Source of the DNA: Gordionus sp. m RMFG-2023
Lineage: Eukaryota; Nematomorpha; Gordioida; Chordodea; Parachordodidae
Reading direction: 5' to 3'
Assembly (NCBI RefSeq): GCF_954871325.1
Contig: NC_088776.1
Span: 48,316,569-48,380,568 of the forward strand
DNA length: 64,000 nt
The notes below the pieces were generated by a model. That model saw only the letters and a program-made list of their open reading frames with translations, did no database searches and was not told where the DNA came from. This document shows, piece after piece, positions 13,901 to 25,724 of this stretch. A program made the position numbers and the translations under genes. The first letter of the stretch is position 1; each line of letters begins with the position of its first letter.

Positions 13901-16900
13901 TTTTGTTATTTAATTATCTACTGGTGTGCCAATATCGATACAATTACAACTTTTTTGTCATTCCAATCCGATCCTACCATTTATTTTTTTCAATGATTCA
14001 AGTCCGATTCGAAAACTCTTTGTTTGTAAAATAGGTCCTATACAGGGGAAAAAAATTAAAGAAAAATATTGTACGGAAATAGTACGATTTACAAATTTTT
14101 AAGCACTTCGTTTAATAGCGTTTTCTCGGTTTACCCGGTTAAACTATTTTTCTCTCTGATCTCTGTTCTCAACTTTTTACAATCCTGGGCATCGCCAAGT
14201 CCAACAACATGATTTAGTCTGAGAAAATGTCTGACCGATCCGAATTTGGTGTGATCAAACCTGGAGAGGGGTGCATAAAGTTTAAATGCCAATTATTTCA
14301 AATAATTATATGATGCATAAATTTAAATTTTATTTTTTATATTAGAATTGTCAGCAACCAAGGATTATGATAGAACCCGACCTGAACGATGTTTTCATTC
14401 CATCTCACAATGAATTCCTTTTAACTTTGGATCAAATGATCGAAAGTATCGAATGGTAATATAAAATTTTCTATCGATATTATATAACAGTTACTTCATT
14501 TATTTGGAAACATGTAATACTTTGGACAATATTTCTTATTTCCTTTCAAGACATTTAAATCACATCATAATTTTCAATAAGTATTTACACCAATTTCATA
14601 AAAACTTAACAATTTCAAGATAATTTTTTAAAAATAATTTAATATTTTATGTACTATTATAGCATATCTGATCAAATATTAGCCAATTTTTCCGAAACCA
14701 AATTGACCGAAATCATGCTGGGACCCGCGATTCAAACTGGTGTAGAAGCCTTAAAAGTTTGTATCATTTGATAATATAAATAGTTTTTGTGATATTATAT
14801 TTAATGGTTGAAAGATCTCATATTTGGTTCTTAAATAAAATCCGCTGAACCGACAAAGCCCCTGCGCCGACTAGCCCTGGTCTCTCCTATTTAATATTTT
14901 TTTCTGAGTGTTAAGGAATTTTTCTTCTAAGCATTTTAGTTTTGATTCTGAATTAAAAAACATTAAAATATATGTAGCAATATACTCTTAGGGCTTTAGC
15001 TAAATTAATGACCTACGCAAGACTTAGAAAAATAAGTCAAATCCCAGGTCATAGACATTTGCTTAAGCCTTAATGCTTCTAAATTATTCTAACATACCTT
15101 GCTACATGTAATGTATAAAAATACTCTCCCTTTTTATGAATTTTGATTTTATTTACACAATATACAGCAAGCTAAATGCTGTGGAAAATTAATTATTTTT
15201 CACACCTCATTGCCAATATTAGAAGCTCCTGGGAAATTAGAAAATAAAGATGATCCTAAATTATTGGGAACTGAAAAAGAAAAAGTAAAAATATTAATAA
15301 ATTTTATATTTTCATAGCATTTAAAATGATGATATTTAAAATTTTATTTATCATTTATTATATGTAGAACAAAGTAAGCACAATATAATAATTGTATATT
15401 ATCTTACTTTTGGAATAAATTTAAACTTATATCTACCAATAAATTGATTTTTGTCGATATATGGATTGGGATTACAGATTAGGTTTTTCAGTCCAACCCC
15501 AATATTGCCCCTTAAAGATTTATTATTTTGAATTTTTAAAGTATATAATTACGGGATACCCCAGAAAATTTATGAACACGTTATCCTTGACATTGCCAAA
15601 GGCTTCAGACCAGGCAGATAGGGGTCACATTTGTTCGGGATTAAAATGATATATTCATGTTTAATTTGCACTAATCGGATTATTTTAAAAGGAACATATT
15701 TTGGTATTCACTTTCAATCAGGGACTCGGAACAACCTGTTCTGGTCAAAAAATTGTTATGTTTCAACTTTTGGAACGTTCTTAAAAAATATCTAAATATA
15801 TTTTTTAAATCTACACATTTTAATTAATCTTTATTTAATCAATTATTACATCGAAGCTATAATATATTTTCTAAAAGATTATCATTTATATTGGTTCTTT
15901 GTGGTGTTAGTATAAATTTAATGTATCGAAAAATAACGTTCAGTAGCTGGCTTATGGAGTTGCTGATACGATTTGGGCCAGAATTTTTTATTTTATTAAA
16001 TTCCCTGTATTCTAGTGAATTTTCGATTTATCTAGACGATCCGCTCCAAATTTTTTTATAGTTGATAGAATATCATTCTTTTTGTAAGTTTTGCTATGCC
16101 TTTTTATCCTTGGACCATAGAAGCATTTCTAATTTTCATCATATTCTTGTCCTTCTGATTTATTTGAATTACTTATTACATTAATATGATTAATGATTAT
16201 TTATTATTATAAAAAAATATATATATAAGAAAATAAAAAGAACTTAATAGAACCTGTTAGTTTGAATAAAAATTTATAATTATAGAAATAAACTTTAAAA
16301 AATTATATATTTTTAATTCCGGGAAGGTTCCGTATTACACGTTGGGTTCGGTTCCCGCTCCATAGATTTACTCAAAGTTCCGTTTCATATCCCTACTATC
16401 AATATGAGCAACCTATTAAACTCACCTTATTATTTGTACAACAATTTTAAAAAAATATAATTTTCAGAACATTTTACTCCCTTCCTCCACGTTCTACACG
16501 AAGTTAGGGGAAACTTGTATCCAGACTGGGTGTGGCGTTGACCTCTTCATATTTCCCAATTCTTACATTAATCTTGCCTCTCTCGGCGAAATATGCAGGG
16601 TAACTGGTGGACATGTCTACAAATACGACAATTTTAGGGTTTATTGAAACTTTTCCATTCTACGAAAACAATCATTTTCAATAAGATGGTCTTTTTCTTT
16701 ATAAAATATTGTAGGGAAATTATCCATGTGAATATATTTAAATTTGAATTTATTATATTAAAAAAGCCATTAACTCTAAATTATAGTGAAGATTTTAAAT
16801 TGAATTAATTCATTGGTTAAAATGAGTTTAAGAAGGTCATAAAGTCATTTTACTACAAGCCTTACTCTTAATCCTATTCACACTATATACTTTTGCATTA

Positions 16901-19900
16901 ATATAAAAGGCTGAAACAGATGGGGAACGATTGATATCTCATTTACACCAATTGTTTAAAAGACCTATTTCATTCGATTCAATTATGAAAGTTCGCACCA
17001 GCACAGGTTACATATATGTCTTATCTAATATCTGCCCAATTTATTAGATGATTGTTACAATAATAATTTATATATATTTTTTTTAAGTGATCTAACCTAA
17101 ATTTTGATCCTCCAAAACTTATTCATTTGATTGCTTTTACCATTTCATATTTTATATAATGTCACGTATTAGAATTTAATTTTTATATTTTTTCATAAGG
17201 CATCAGACCTGTCGAATATTATGGCAATTTTTACATGGAAAATTCAACGGACGTTGAAATTGCTATACTAGATCCAGAGAACAGTATAACCGTGGAACTC
17301 AAACACGACGACAAGTTGTCTGAACAAGAAAATATGTATATACAGGTTAAATTTATTTAAATCATTAATATTAATTTATATAATTTGTGTATTTCGAATA
17401 AAATTTAAATACAATGAAGGACAAATAGCCTGATATAATTTAGAGATATTGATATGCTTATTTTTGTTACATAGTTGTCCCTTCCCTTTGGTTTACAAAG
17501 ATCTTAATTTTCATTTATGAAGACTTATTGATCAAGAAAAAGAAGCAGAGATAGTTTGTTTTGACAATTCTCAGAGCCATTCTCTGTCGTAGGCAGTATC
17601 CTTAATTGAGATCAACATTCCTAACTATACTGTTGCTCTAACTCCTTGAAAAAGGTTAGGTCGTGAGCGTCGAATGATGTTAATGTTATCGCAATTAATG
17701 ATAAGAATATAAAATTAGTGAGGTAACGTTGGCGAATATTTGCCGAGTTTATTCTATATCCACGTGAACATCGCGATTTATATAGGTAGTTCGGATTGAG
17801 GAGACATCTTGGTTCGATGAAATGGCAGTAGCTCTCATCGGGTTATTTTAAGTAGTTTATAACATAGTCGAAGATTTTGTTTAGTAGATATATTACTGAG
17901 GTCCAGTAGGCTAATGGAAGATGTTATTATTTCCCCAATGAACAATTTATTGGTAGGTGGGTTTCAGTATTTATAAGCATGTGATATAGAGGGTAAAATT
18001 CTAGATAACTCGTTATATTTATAAGTTGTAATTTGCAATGTATTTATATAAATATTTTATCCAAATGGTGCATATTAGTTGGAATTTAGAATGATGTTGA
18101 TTTATTGGGATCAAAATATCATATTATGATAATGTTTAGCCATAAAATATTGAATCAATTTTATAAAAATGGAATATATGTAGCTTTGATAAAGTCTTTA
18201 TGATTATAATACATTGATTTTTGGATGCAATAAAAATTGGTTAATTTATGATAAAATATATAGAACAGTTATTGTAATATCTTGAGTTTAGCATTGATAT
18301 ATTGTGGCAATCTGATATATTTGGATTTTGATAGACAGTTATTTACGAATGATATATTTAGTTTTGGATGCTATAGAGATTAGTTATAAGAAAATGTAGA
18401 ACATAGTGTTGTAATTAAGGTGTACCGATACCACTTTTTGGAGGTCGATCCAACACAATCAATAATCGATATTAAGTTGATATCTGCCAATTACCCATCC
18501 GATATCACTTATCCGATTTTGTTAGTTATACGTATTTAAATTTTTATTATACCATAACATAAGTCATATAAAAAATATACTATTTTCAGTTATGTTAATC
18601 AATAAAAGTATACAAATCATCTGTTTATAGAGTAAAATCATTGTAAATTTTTTTGTTCCAAAAGTTAAAAAGTAGAATCCTAACTAGTCTATTCATGATT
18701 AATATAAATTGTTAAAAAAAAGATTTATTTAGTTTTTAAAATCATAAACATTCTAATAAAAATAAATTATGCATTTTATTACTTTTTAGCATATTTTAAT
18801 TTATTATGGGTTTTTATAAAAAAAAATATCAGTTCAATTATATAAGAATGTTCTTAACTTATACATAAATATGTTTTCTTAAATATTAAATTATTACCTA
18901 ATTTTTTGGGATCAGATCGGAAAATTTAATAATATCGGTTGATAACCTTTATTTCTATAAAAGACAAAAGATCAGTCCCTATATTTGTAAATATAGGAGT
19001 TTAATGATGATATATTGTTGAGTTGTGGTAATTTTAGGCTTAGCAGATGTCATGATCTGAGTTTGATAGTTGTAGGTGTGCATTGGATTTATATAAGGTT
19101 GTTCCAAGTGTTGCATGTTGAAAATTTGTTGTTTTAAAATTATGAATATTTAGTTTTATAACCGAGGACCAAATTTAGTTGAAGGAATTTAAAATGAAGT
19201 TAATTAGATGGGATCATAGGTTCGGATTTTGGTTAGCCTATCAAAATGATATCATTTTTTGAAAATTCATATTTCTTTTACGGCTAGATTAAAGGTAATT
19301 TGGCATTGAAAACAACTGGTTATTGTAAATAAACTTTCGGAAATTTCCTTGTACTCTTCAAAACGATTATTGATCAATTAGTTAAGTAGAGACAATGTTG
19401 GAAGTAAAATAATAATGGAATTAAACTGGAATGCGCTTAGAAGTAAAATAATGAGATGGAATATATACCGTTACCAAGACAACATTGTCTCTTACTTAAC
19501 TAAGCAATATATTGATCAACAATCGATTCGAAGTTTACAAGGAATTTTTTAAAATCTTTTTTACAAAACAAAAAACCAATGCAAAATTACTTTTATTTCT
19601 AGCCATAAAATGATAAAAATTTTGGCAGTTATCTAAAATTAGAACCAATTATCACTCCTCGATCCCAACCAATCAACCTCATTCTAAGCTATAACCGATT
19701 ATTCATATTAAAGGTGATTTAAAGGTTCCGTTTTTTAATAATAAAATTATGGAAATAATATAAACCAAAAATGTATATATGGTTCTCACGAATCTAGACA
19801 TTTTCTTTTTGCGTAAAAGGACGCAAAATAATTTGTATTTCTATTTCAATATTATTTTTTAAAAAAATACTACTTCAATTTTAAAAGCGATGCGTTTTAT

Positions 19901-22900
19901 TTATAAACACAACGTTAAAAGCTACTGTTAAATTCGTAAGCTTTAGTATCCAACATTTTAATATTTCCAATCAACCGATGACCTATATTTTTATATATGT
20001 ACTGAATCGGCTAATTCTACATTAAAAAATAGGTAGTACCCTAGTTATATTTAAGTTGGATATTACTGGTAAAACAGATTTAATAATAAATATGTACAAT
20101 TTCATTTATTTCTAAATCCTACCTGAATTAATTTTTTTTAGTTTGAAAGTATAAAATTCGTCACCACTTCGGAGGTCGATACATGGTTCAAGTGTTGTTA
20201 AACAGCTTGTTTTAACCGATTTTTAAAAACGGCTAAATCACTATTTTAGTATAATATTACCTAAGCATCGAAATATCTCTAATAGATGTCCAAACTTCTG
20301 CCAGCTATGAGCAAAATCCCCAGGCTTGTGTAATATTTTTATGACTAAAATCTTGAGTTAACCAGTTTTAAACATTTAACAACAAGTACTTCAAGTTTCA
20401 AAGTTAGTTATATTTCAGCCACATAAATAAGATATAATAGAATCTCAGATTATTATAAATCTGATTCGCTCATCAGAATACCTAAATGAGAGAGAAATCC
20501 AAGAGTCATATTGAAAGCCCACTACTAACCTCGCTTAAATTTCGTTACTTATCACTCAAGAGTTTTCGCTTAACAACATCTGATATGAAAATTTTATTAA
20601 GATGTATATCAAATAATACACATGACGGACTTAAAATATTTTCGATATTTACTTTTCATTTTTTGTAATCCAAGAGAGCATATATTTTTATATTCACTGA
20701 ATTTTTTTTCCATCTTAAATCATTCATGGCTATTTAATATTATTACTTATAACAATCATCTTTATATTATTAAAATATAAAATAAGGTTGCCATTTTATA
20801 TACCACTATGGGTGGTGAAAGAAGACTCAGAATTCATAATTTATCTATGAAATGTAGTAATCTGTTCACGGATATATATAGGATGTGTGATTTGGACACT
20901 TTAATCAATCTCTTAGCTAAACAAGGTCCATTAAATTTAAATTCATTTTTAATAATTATGAAATTGGATTTTTATATCATCATAAGATTAATTTTCAAAT
21001 AAATTTCTTCAAACATGGCCGTCAACAATTTTTAATAGTTTCATTTTTACAATATATACACTTAAATTTATTATATTAAATCGCACCATATATACCTGCG
21101 ATTTTACTAATTTAAACAAAACATTTCCATAATAAGGTAAAACTAAGCCACATCTAGTGTTTTTAAACTTCTCTATTTTTAAAAACGGCTAAGCCAATAT
21201 TTTAGCTAAATATATTTTACGTAAGCCTGGAGATTTTGCTCACAGGTGACACGAAGATTTGGACATCTGTTAACAAATTTCGAGTCTTACGTAATATTGT
21301 TTTGGCTTAAAATCGGCAAAATCGAGCCGTTTAACAACTAGCGAAATATCCGTAAAAAATAAACAAATACATTGCATTATAATAAAATCAGTGATCATTC
21401 ATTTCCTTCATATATTTTTGAAAATTACGATTTTTAAAAAAAAAATATTAAGCTGTCCGAGGCATTTTTATGGCCTCCGCTAAACAGGTGAAAGAAACTT
21501 CTAGCAAATTATGCGCTCAATCATTAGCTTGCTACCGCAAACAATGCGCAAATAATTCTTCCTCTGGTCAACTCATATTACCCGAATGCATGAAATTACT
21601 TCCTCTTTACATTTCTTGCTTATTAAAAACCGACGCTATGTTGGGAGGTGAATATATCATAATACAATATATTTTTTAAGGTGGGAGTGACAATGTATTG
21701 CTGATGGCAATCTATTTAATATGATTTTTGAGTTTACCAGTTTCTCTTTTAAATTCTCTTTCTTCCATTTTCCATCCTCTTAAAAACCGTAATTAGAGAG
21801 ACGCGTTCTCCTTTATTACATTTAGTAATTAAAACAATTTTAAATAACAGACTTATGTCACCTTAATTTCTTTCTTTGGTAAATTGTTATTTACGCGATT
21901 TTAATAATGATTTAAAGGTATATCAATCAAGACCGATGATCGGAACTGGATTTTGTACATAGTCAGGAATATGAGTGTTCTGGAAAGCAACGGATACGTT
22001 TACCCTCGACTTATACCCTTAGTAAACATAAATACATAATTTAAATACCTTATATAGTTTGTCAATATTCCTATTTAAATTTGGATTTCCTTTTAAATGA
22101 ATGCCATAAAATTTAGAAACCTAACCCTATATTTAATTTAGTACTCATTTTAGATTTTAAATACCTTTAAAATGACGTTATATAAAAATAAACAATAAAG
22201 CACAACATTGATATGAAAGATGAAAACGCTCCGACTATTCCTCATATGATTAGATGCTCGGCTAGCAAACTTGAACAACATGGCGTTTATATACTGAGTA
22301 ATGAACATGTTTTTTTTTGCTATGCAATTTTATGGCTTTCTTAAAAAATTTATGACTAATTAAACACAGATACTATTAAATTATATTGTGAATATTCATT
22401 TATACTATTTAAACAATGAAAATTTAGTACACATTAGCGATTGTCGCAATAATTATATTTATATTTACCTAAATTTTATCCTATATGATTTTTCGCAGAC
22501 AATGGCTTATCCATGTACCTATGGATCGGTAGTTTAGCTAATCAAGAATTTTTGCAAGAAGTGTTTGGTGTTACAATGATTTCTCAAATCGATATTAATA
22601 AGGTAATGTAGGCAATTTATTTTTTGAGTGTAATATCAAATTTTACAATATTTTTTTTAAAAACTAAATGTTCATGATTATAATTTTATTTTTGACAATG
22701 AAACATATTAGAGATTATAAAATTTATTTTTTTAAATTTAATTTTAAGTTAATTTAATTATAATTATAGTTAATTAATTATAATTTTAAATGGAAGGATA
22801 TTAAAAATTCTACTTTAATTTTTAAACATTTTTCTAAATATTAATTTAAGTAGTAATTAAAATTAAATAAAACGAAATTTTATAATTTTTAATACGCTGC

Positions 22901-23398
22901 TCTGCCAAAAATAAATTATAATATTTTTTTATTTAAAAAAATATTTCTATTAAATGTTGTACAGGGATTACCACAGCTTAATACAGCCTTGTCGTTAAGA
23001 ATTAATTTTATCGCCACTACTCTTCAACAAAGGAGTTATATACATCCTAAGGTATTGACCTTTCATATAAATCTTTTAGATGTTTATACAAAGAAAAAAA
23101 TATAGAATGATCTATAATATAATATTTCCTCATAAATATGTTTTATATTTCACTTTGTTTTTTGTTTGTTTAAAAAATAATGTACATCATTGCTCAGATC
23201 ATCAATCATTTAATTTTAAATATTTATAAATTTATATTTCCCACTTAGCTTGTGTTGATAAGAGAAATGGACCCGCAAGCTAACTGGGTCAAGAGGTTGT
23301 TACTGGAAGACCAATCTACCATATCGGCTGATATCCCTTCCTACGTTGATTTTTTGTGTTTCATATACAAGGAGATTAGAAATATGCTGGATTCTTAA
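1914..23398 (+). CDS. SEC24CD: SEC24C/D-type COPII cargo adaptor, 18 exons seen, 5' end open
   Basis: Sec24 pairs with Sec23 in the inner COPII coat and selects cargo leaving the ER. Exons, joined by GT-AG with matching phases: 1914-2041, 11221-11359, 11809-11924, 12318-12445, 12947-13022, 14346-14455, 14663-14756, 15168-15284, 16468-16638, 16910-17006, 17200-17345, 20787-20925, 21453-21647, 21918-22021, 22201-22297, 22499-22602, 22965-23051, 23249-23398 (TAA). They give about 732 residues. In order: the pre-finger segment [12 protein letters not shown]; the zinc finger CNRCKAYM...FYCPFC; the trunk with [27 protein letters not shown]; the beta-sandwich with VRTSTG and [21 protein letters not shown]; the helical part with [12 protein letters not shown]; the gelsolin-like part with [10 protein letters not shown]; and the C-terminal [14 protein letters not shown]. 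These match vertebrate SEC24C/D rather than A/B. The proline-rich N-terminus and start codon are not resolved; they lie in or beyond bases 1-1913. Possible AATAAA signals lie at 23673 and 23748. Introns run from about 180 bp to 9.2 kb. Confidence 0.95.
2538..2747 (-). pseudogene. hAT transposase C-terminal fragment
   Basis: The minus strand reads [20 protein letters not shown] followed by [13 protein letters not shown]. This resembles the C-terminal dimerisation motif of the TTF/ZMYM-type hAT transposases (SNAERSFSxLKxIKxYLRSTMxxERLN). Only about 60 residues are readable, with no frame for the catalytic core, although 2880-3460 upstream on the same strand may be decayed core. No flanking inverted repeats were identified. 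Likely a dead relic older than the neighbouring hAT. Confidence 0.5.
4656..4710 (+). repeat. 24-bp unit repeated twice inside the 407-bp terminal repeat
   Basis: AACCATATCCCATAACACAA plus four bases occurs twice in tandem in the left terminal repeat and identically in the right copy (about 7026-7080). Confidence 0.8.
5065..5145 (+). repeat. short tandem repeat, ~25-bp unit
   Basis: Three imperfect copies of a unit containing TTGTATCGAATCGCCC(CTTTGAA) lie just inside the left terminal repeat of the direct-repeat element. They make the longest open frame of that interior, but it looks repeat-driven rather than coding. Confidence 0.6.
6352..6458 (+). repeat. two-copy ~57-bp tandem repeat
   Basis: TTCATARTTAAATATATCAT followed by ATGTTACCTATRCAATATATTAACATT appears twice in tandem in the interior of the direct-repeat element, with very few differences. 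Confidence 0.75.
7605..9410 (-). pseudogene. hAT transposase relic
   Basis: The protein is split over at least four frames. The N-terminal BED zinc finger reads [20 protein letters not shown] (about 9235-9300), then continues in another frame as [18 protein letters not shown] (about 9170-9232). The middle part (8512-8847) is RNase H-like core. The C-terminal part (7605-8447) opens [16 protein letters not shown] and ends with the hAT dimerisation domain [20 protein letters not shown], then ERAFSEGR and [20 protein letters not shown]. Frameshifts between the pieces show it is not an active gene. Typical family length is about 600 residues. Confidence 0.85.
12581..12679. repeat. 23-bp perfect inverted repeat with ~53-bp loop in a SEC24 intron
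   Basis: TTTTATTAGTTAAAACTAGA+CTT at 12581-12603 is exactly complementary to 12657-12679. A tiny miniature transposon or a stable intronic hairpin; no target duplication was identified. Confidence 0.75.
15719..16395. mobile_element. hAT-derived deletion element (677 bp) in a SEC24 intron
   Basis: It begins CAGGGACTCGGAAC and ends GTTCCGTTTCATATCCCTA. The flanking 8-mers CTTTCAAT (15711-15718) and CTATCAAT (16396-16403) match in 7 of 8 positions. The GGTTC/GGAAC-rich ends resemble the element at 44712-45254. No transposase frame remains. Confidence 0.6.
19150..19720. repeat. diverged inverted repeat, arms ~240 bp
   Basis: The left arm ends TTAGTTAAGTAGAGACAATG near 19406 and the right arm starts CATTGTCTCTTACTTAACTA near 19484; similarity continues outward through TTGATCAA, the CGGCTAGA/TGGCTAGA stretch and GGGATC. 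The arms are clearly homologous but diverged, so this is an old foldback or MITE-type insertion. Confidence 0.65.
20190..20385. mobile_element. GTTGTTAAAC-palindrome miniature element, copy in SEC24 intron
   Basis: Starts with GTGTTGTTAAACAGCTTGTT and ends with GTTTTAAACATTTAACAAC. Both arms carry the same central words (AACGGCTAAATCA, TTACCTAAGC, AGATGTCCAAACTTC, GAGCAAAATC). Other copies are at 21155-21340, 44403-44626, 45683-45905 and about 46100-46247. Confidence 0.65.
21155..21340. mobile_element. GTTGTTAAAC-palindrome miniature element, inverted copy
   Basis: TAGTGTTTTTAAACTT at the left, GAGCCGTTTAACAACTA at the right, and the shared core words CTCACAG, TTTGGACATCTGTTA and TCTTACGTAATATT. 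No clean target duplication was seen. Confidence 0.6.
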
Positions 23399-24870
23399 TT
23401 TATATTATTATAATATGCCGAACAATTTTTTCCTACTTATACATGATATTTTAAAGAAAATGAATAATAGATAGTAAGACGAATATTTAAAATATTATGC
23501 CATTTTTATTAATTCTATCGATTTATAAAAACCTTCGGACACAGTTTTAATTATGGACTTAAACTTATTTATCAATGTTTTTAAAACTTTACTAAAAATT
23601 GTTTCAGAGCAAAATACTATTTGATGATCTAAACGCTAATATATTTAATAATTTTAAAGTTTTTTTTATTAGAATAAATGTTTTGTCATTTAATTTTATT
23701 TTAATATGACTTTCTTTTCTATCTGTATGTCTACGTATGACGATATAAATAAATTATTATTTATATTTTCGTTATTTGAATGGCCTGAAATTTAACTTAT
23801 TTATTTATATAATGTTATTTATTATGCCGAAAATGATGTTTTATTGGTATTTAATTACATTATAAAACAATTTTTTTTAAACCCAATTCTAAATCTTTAT
23901 AAAGTTTTTTTGGAAGTGAATTAATTATATTACAAACGGAAAAATAAACATGAAATTTAATAATGGTCATTTATAGATAATCATTCACATTACAACACAT
24001 ATATCTTTTTGGGGCTGCACAGATTAAAAATCAGCCCAAACTGACTAGTTAAGATTTTTAAAAGGTTTTTGGGCCCTGCCCATTAATTTTTTTAATATAT
24101 ATTACCTGGACCGGAATAATTTTTTTTCATAGAAAAAGATAAATAATTTGCATTTATCTATTAAAAAGAAATTTCAGGCAAATATTTTGCACAAGTTTTA
24201 GCGGCTGATATTGTCCGCGAATCGTTCGGATTTTGGGCACAGATATTTAGTATATCGGCCTGGATAATTGGTCATTTAAAACGGCTGATATTTATTGAAG
24301 AGCTTTTAATCGTTTTTTAATTAGATTTTTTATTTGAATGAACATAACTCTCATTCATAACTCCCTTACATGTCGTAGCGTTAGTTTTTATAAAATTTTA
24401 ATCGGAATTAGATTACGGAACTAAAAATGGTTCCCGTTCTGAATATTTTTTAAAAAAATGGTTCTTCCATTTCGTACAAATTAGGGGTTGTAGCTACGGT
24501 TCTAAGCTTTGACACAGCGATTCCTATAAATAGTAAATGACGGTCTCCGGTTTCCTAGATTTTTCCGCTGGTTACAAACGGATGTTAAGTATGAAAATAT
24601 CAAAATTATATAAATTAAAAGGCATTGTTTTTATGTATTGGGTAAAAAATATTCAATTTGTAGAATTGTTTAATAAAATTATCAAAATATTAACACAAAA
24701 TTAGCGCTGCGCCAGAATAAGCGCCTCGAAGTTATTTTCAGAAAGAGTGCATGAGTCTGGCCAAGCCGAAGTATTTTAACATTTTGATATAATTTTTACT
24801 TTTTTTAATTTTAATGGAAATTTTTTTTTATTTCAAAAGATAATCTATTATTATGGCAAACATTGAAGTT
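23399..24870. other. intergenic, AT-rich, repeat scraps
   Basis: After the SEC24 stop come candidate AATAAA signals, then scraps rich in GGCTGATA and GGTTC/GGAAC words (24170-24590) that look like remnants of hAT-type termini. No coding frame is supported. Confidence 0.5.
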
Positions 24871-25560
24871 CAGCGTCTACATGAGTTGTGGTAGATTTTA
24901 ACAATTTGCAATAAATTCAAGTATTTTAAAGGGGGTTGGGGTTAGGGTATAATTTTTAGAATGTTATCATTGGATAATATATTGCTAAAATAATATATAA
25001 TTTAATTATAGACCCATTATAATATAAATAGATTGCTAAATATTGACCAATATTATATATGTTGTAATACAACTATATAACGATTTATTTATATATAAGG
25101 TATTTGTATAAATTGAAATTTTGTCCTATATATATTGAATCAATTTAGTGTAAATTATTATCTAAAAAGAAAGTTAATATGTCTAATTTACATTATATAA
25201 ACTCATAGCCACAAACAATGTCCACAAAGATAAATATATGTAATAGAAATAAAAGACCATTAATATATAAAGTAATATAATATTACTACAATATACATAG
25301 TCATTATTCTTCAAATAAAACATTTCTGGATAATTTCCAGACATTCTATTAGCTAACTCATATATATATATGTTAAACAAAATGCTATAATAATGCATCC
25401 AATGTAAAGGAGGAGGTTTTTAATTTAATTCATATTCTAAAAGCTAACTTTTTTGCAATCGCAATTTTTTGATAGTTGATTATGGGATATTGATAATTTA
25501 AGTTATTTTTTTTTAATATATGAAGAGTGTACCAATATTATTAAAATCAAGTAGTTATTT
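24871..25560. mobile_element. diverged copy of the CAGCGTCTACATGA miniature family
   Basis: It starts with the family terminus CAGCGTCTACATGA. It also shares, in order and diverged, the interior of the better copies: the AATATATTG/GACCCATTAT part, a region matching ATTGTATAATAA...CATTTCTGGATAATTTC, and GATAGTTG...AATTTAAGTT. The right terminus is not recognisable. Confidence 0.55.
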
Positions 25561-25724
25561 TAAGGGAGTGGGGCATCGCTAACCTTTACAATTTTAGGGG
25601 GCTCAACTAGCCCCCATACCCCCTAATTTGCGGATGGGCCCGCGTTTGCCCAGCCTTAGGCTGGGTTTTATATTAATGTATAATATATTTTTAAGATTTA
25701 TTAACTTGGAACAATTTTTCTGAA

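Larger units (their letters stand above)
17346..20786 (+). other. 3.4-kb SEC24 intron with inverted-repeat elements
   Basis: Donor CAG|GTTAAA and acceptor AATAAG| link SEQENMYIQ to [18 protein letters not shown], as in other SEC24 proteins. The intron holds a GCCGATA-type repeat scrap (about 18425-18960), a long inverted repeat (about 19150-19400 against 19480-19720), and a palindromic element at 20190-20385. No exon was seen. Confidence 0.8.

Noticed and set aside
25183-25398. Open frame on the minus strand
   Set aside because: It falls in a diverged copy of the noncoding CAGCGTCTACATGA miniature family.
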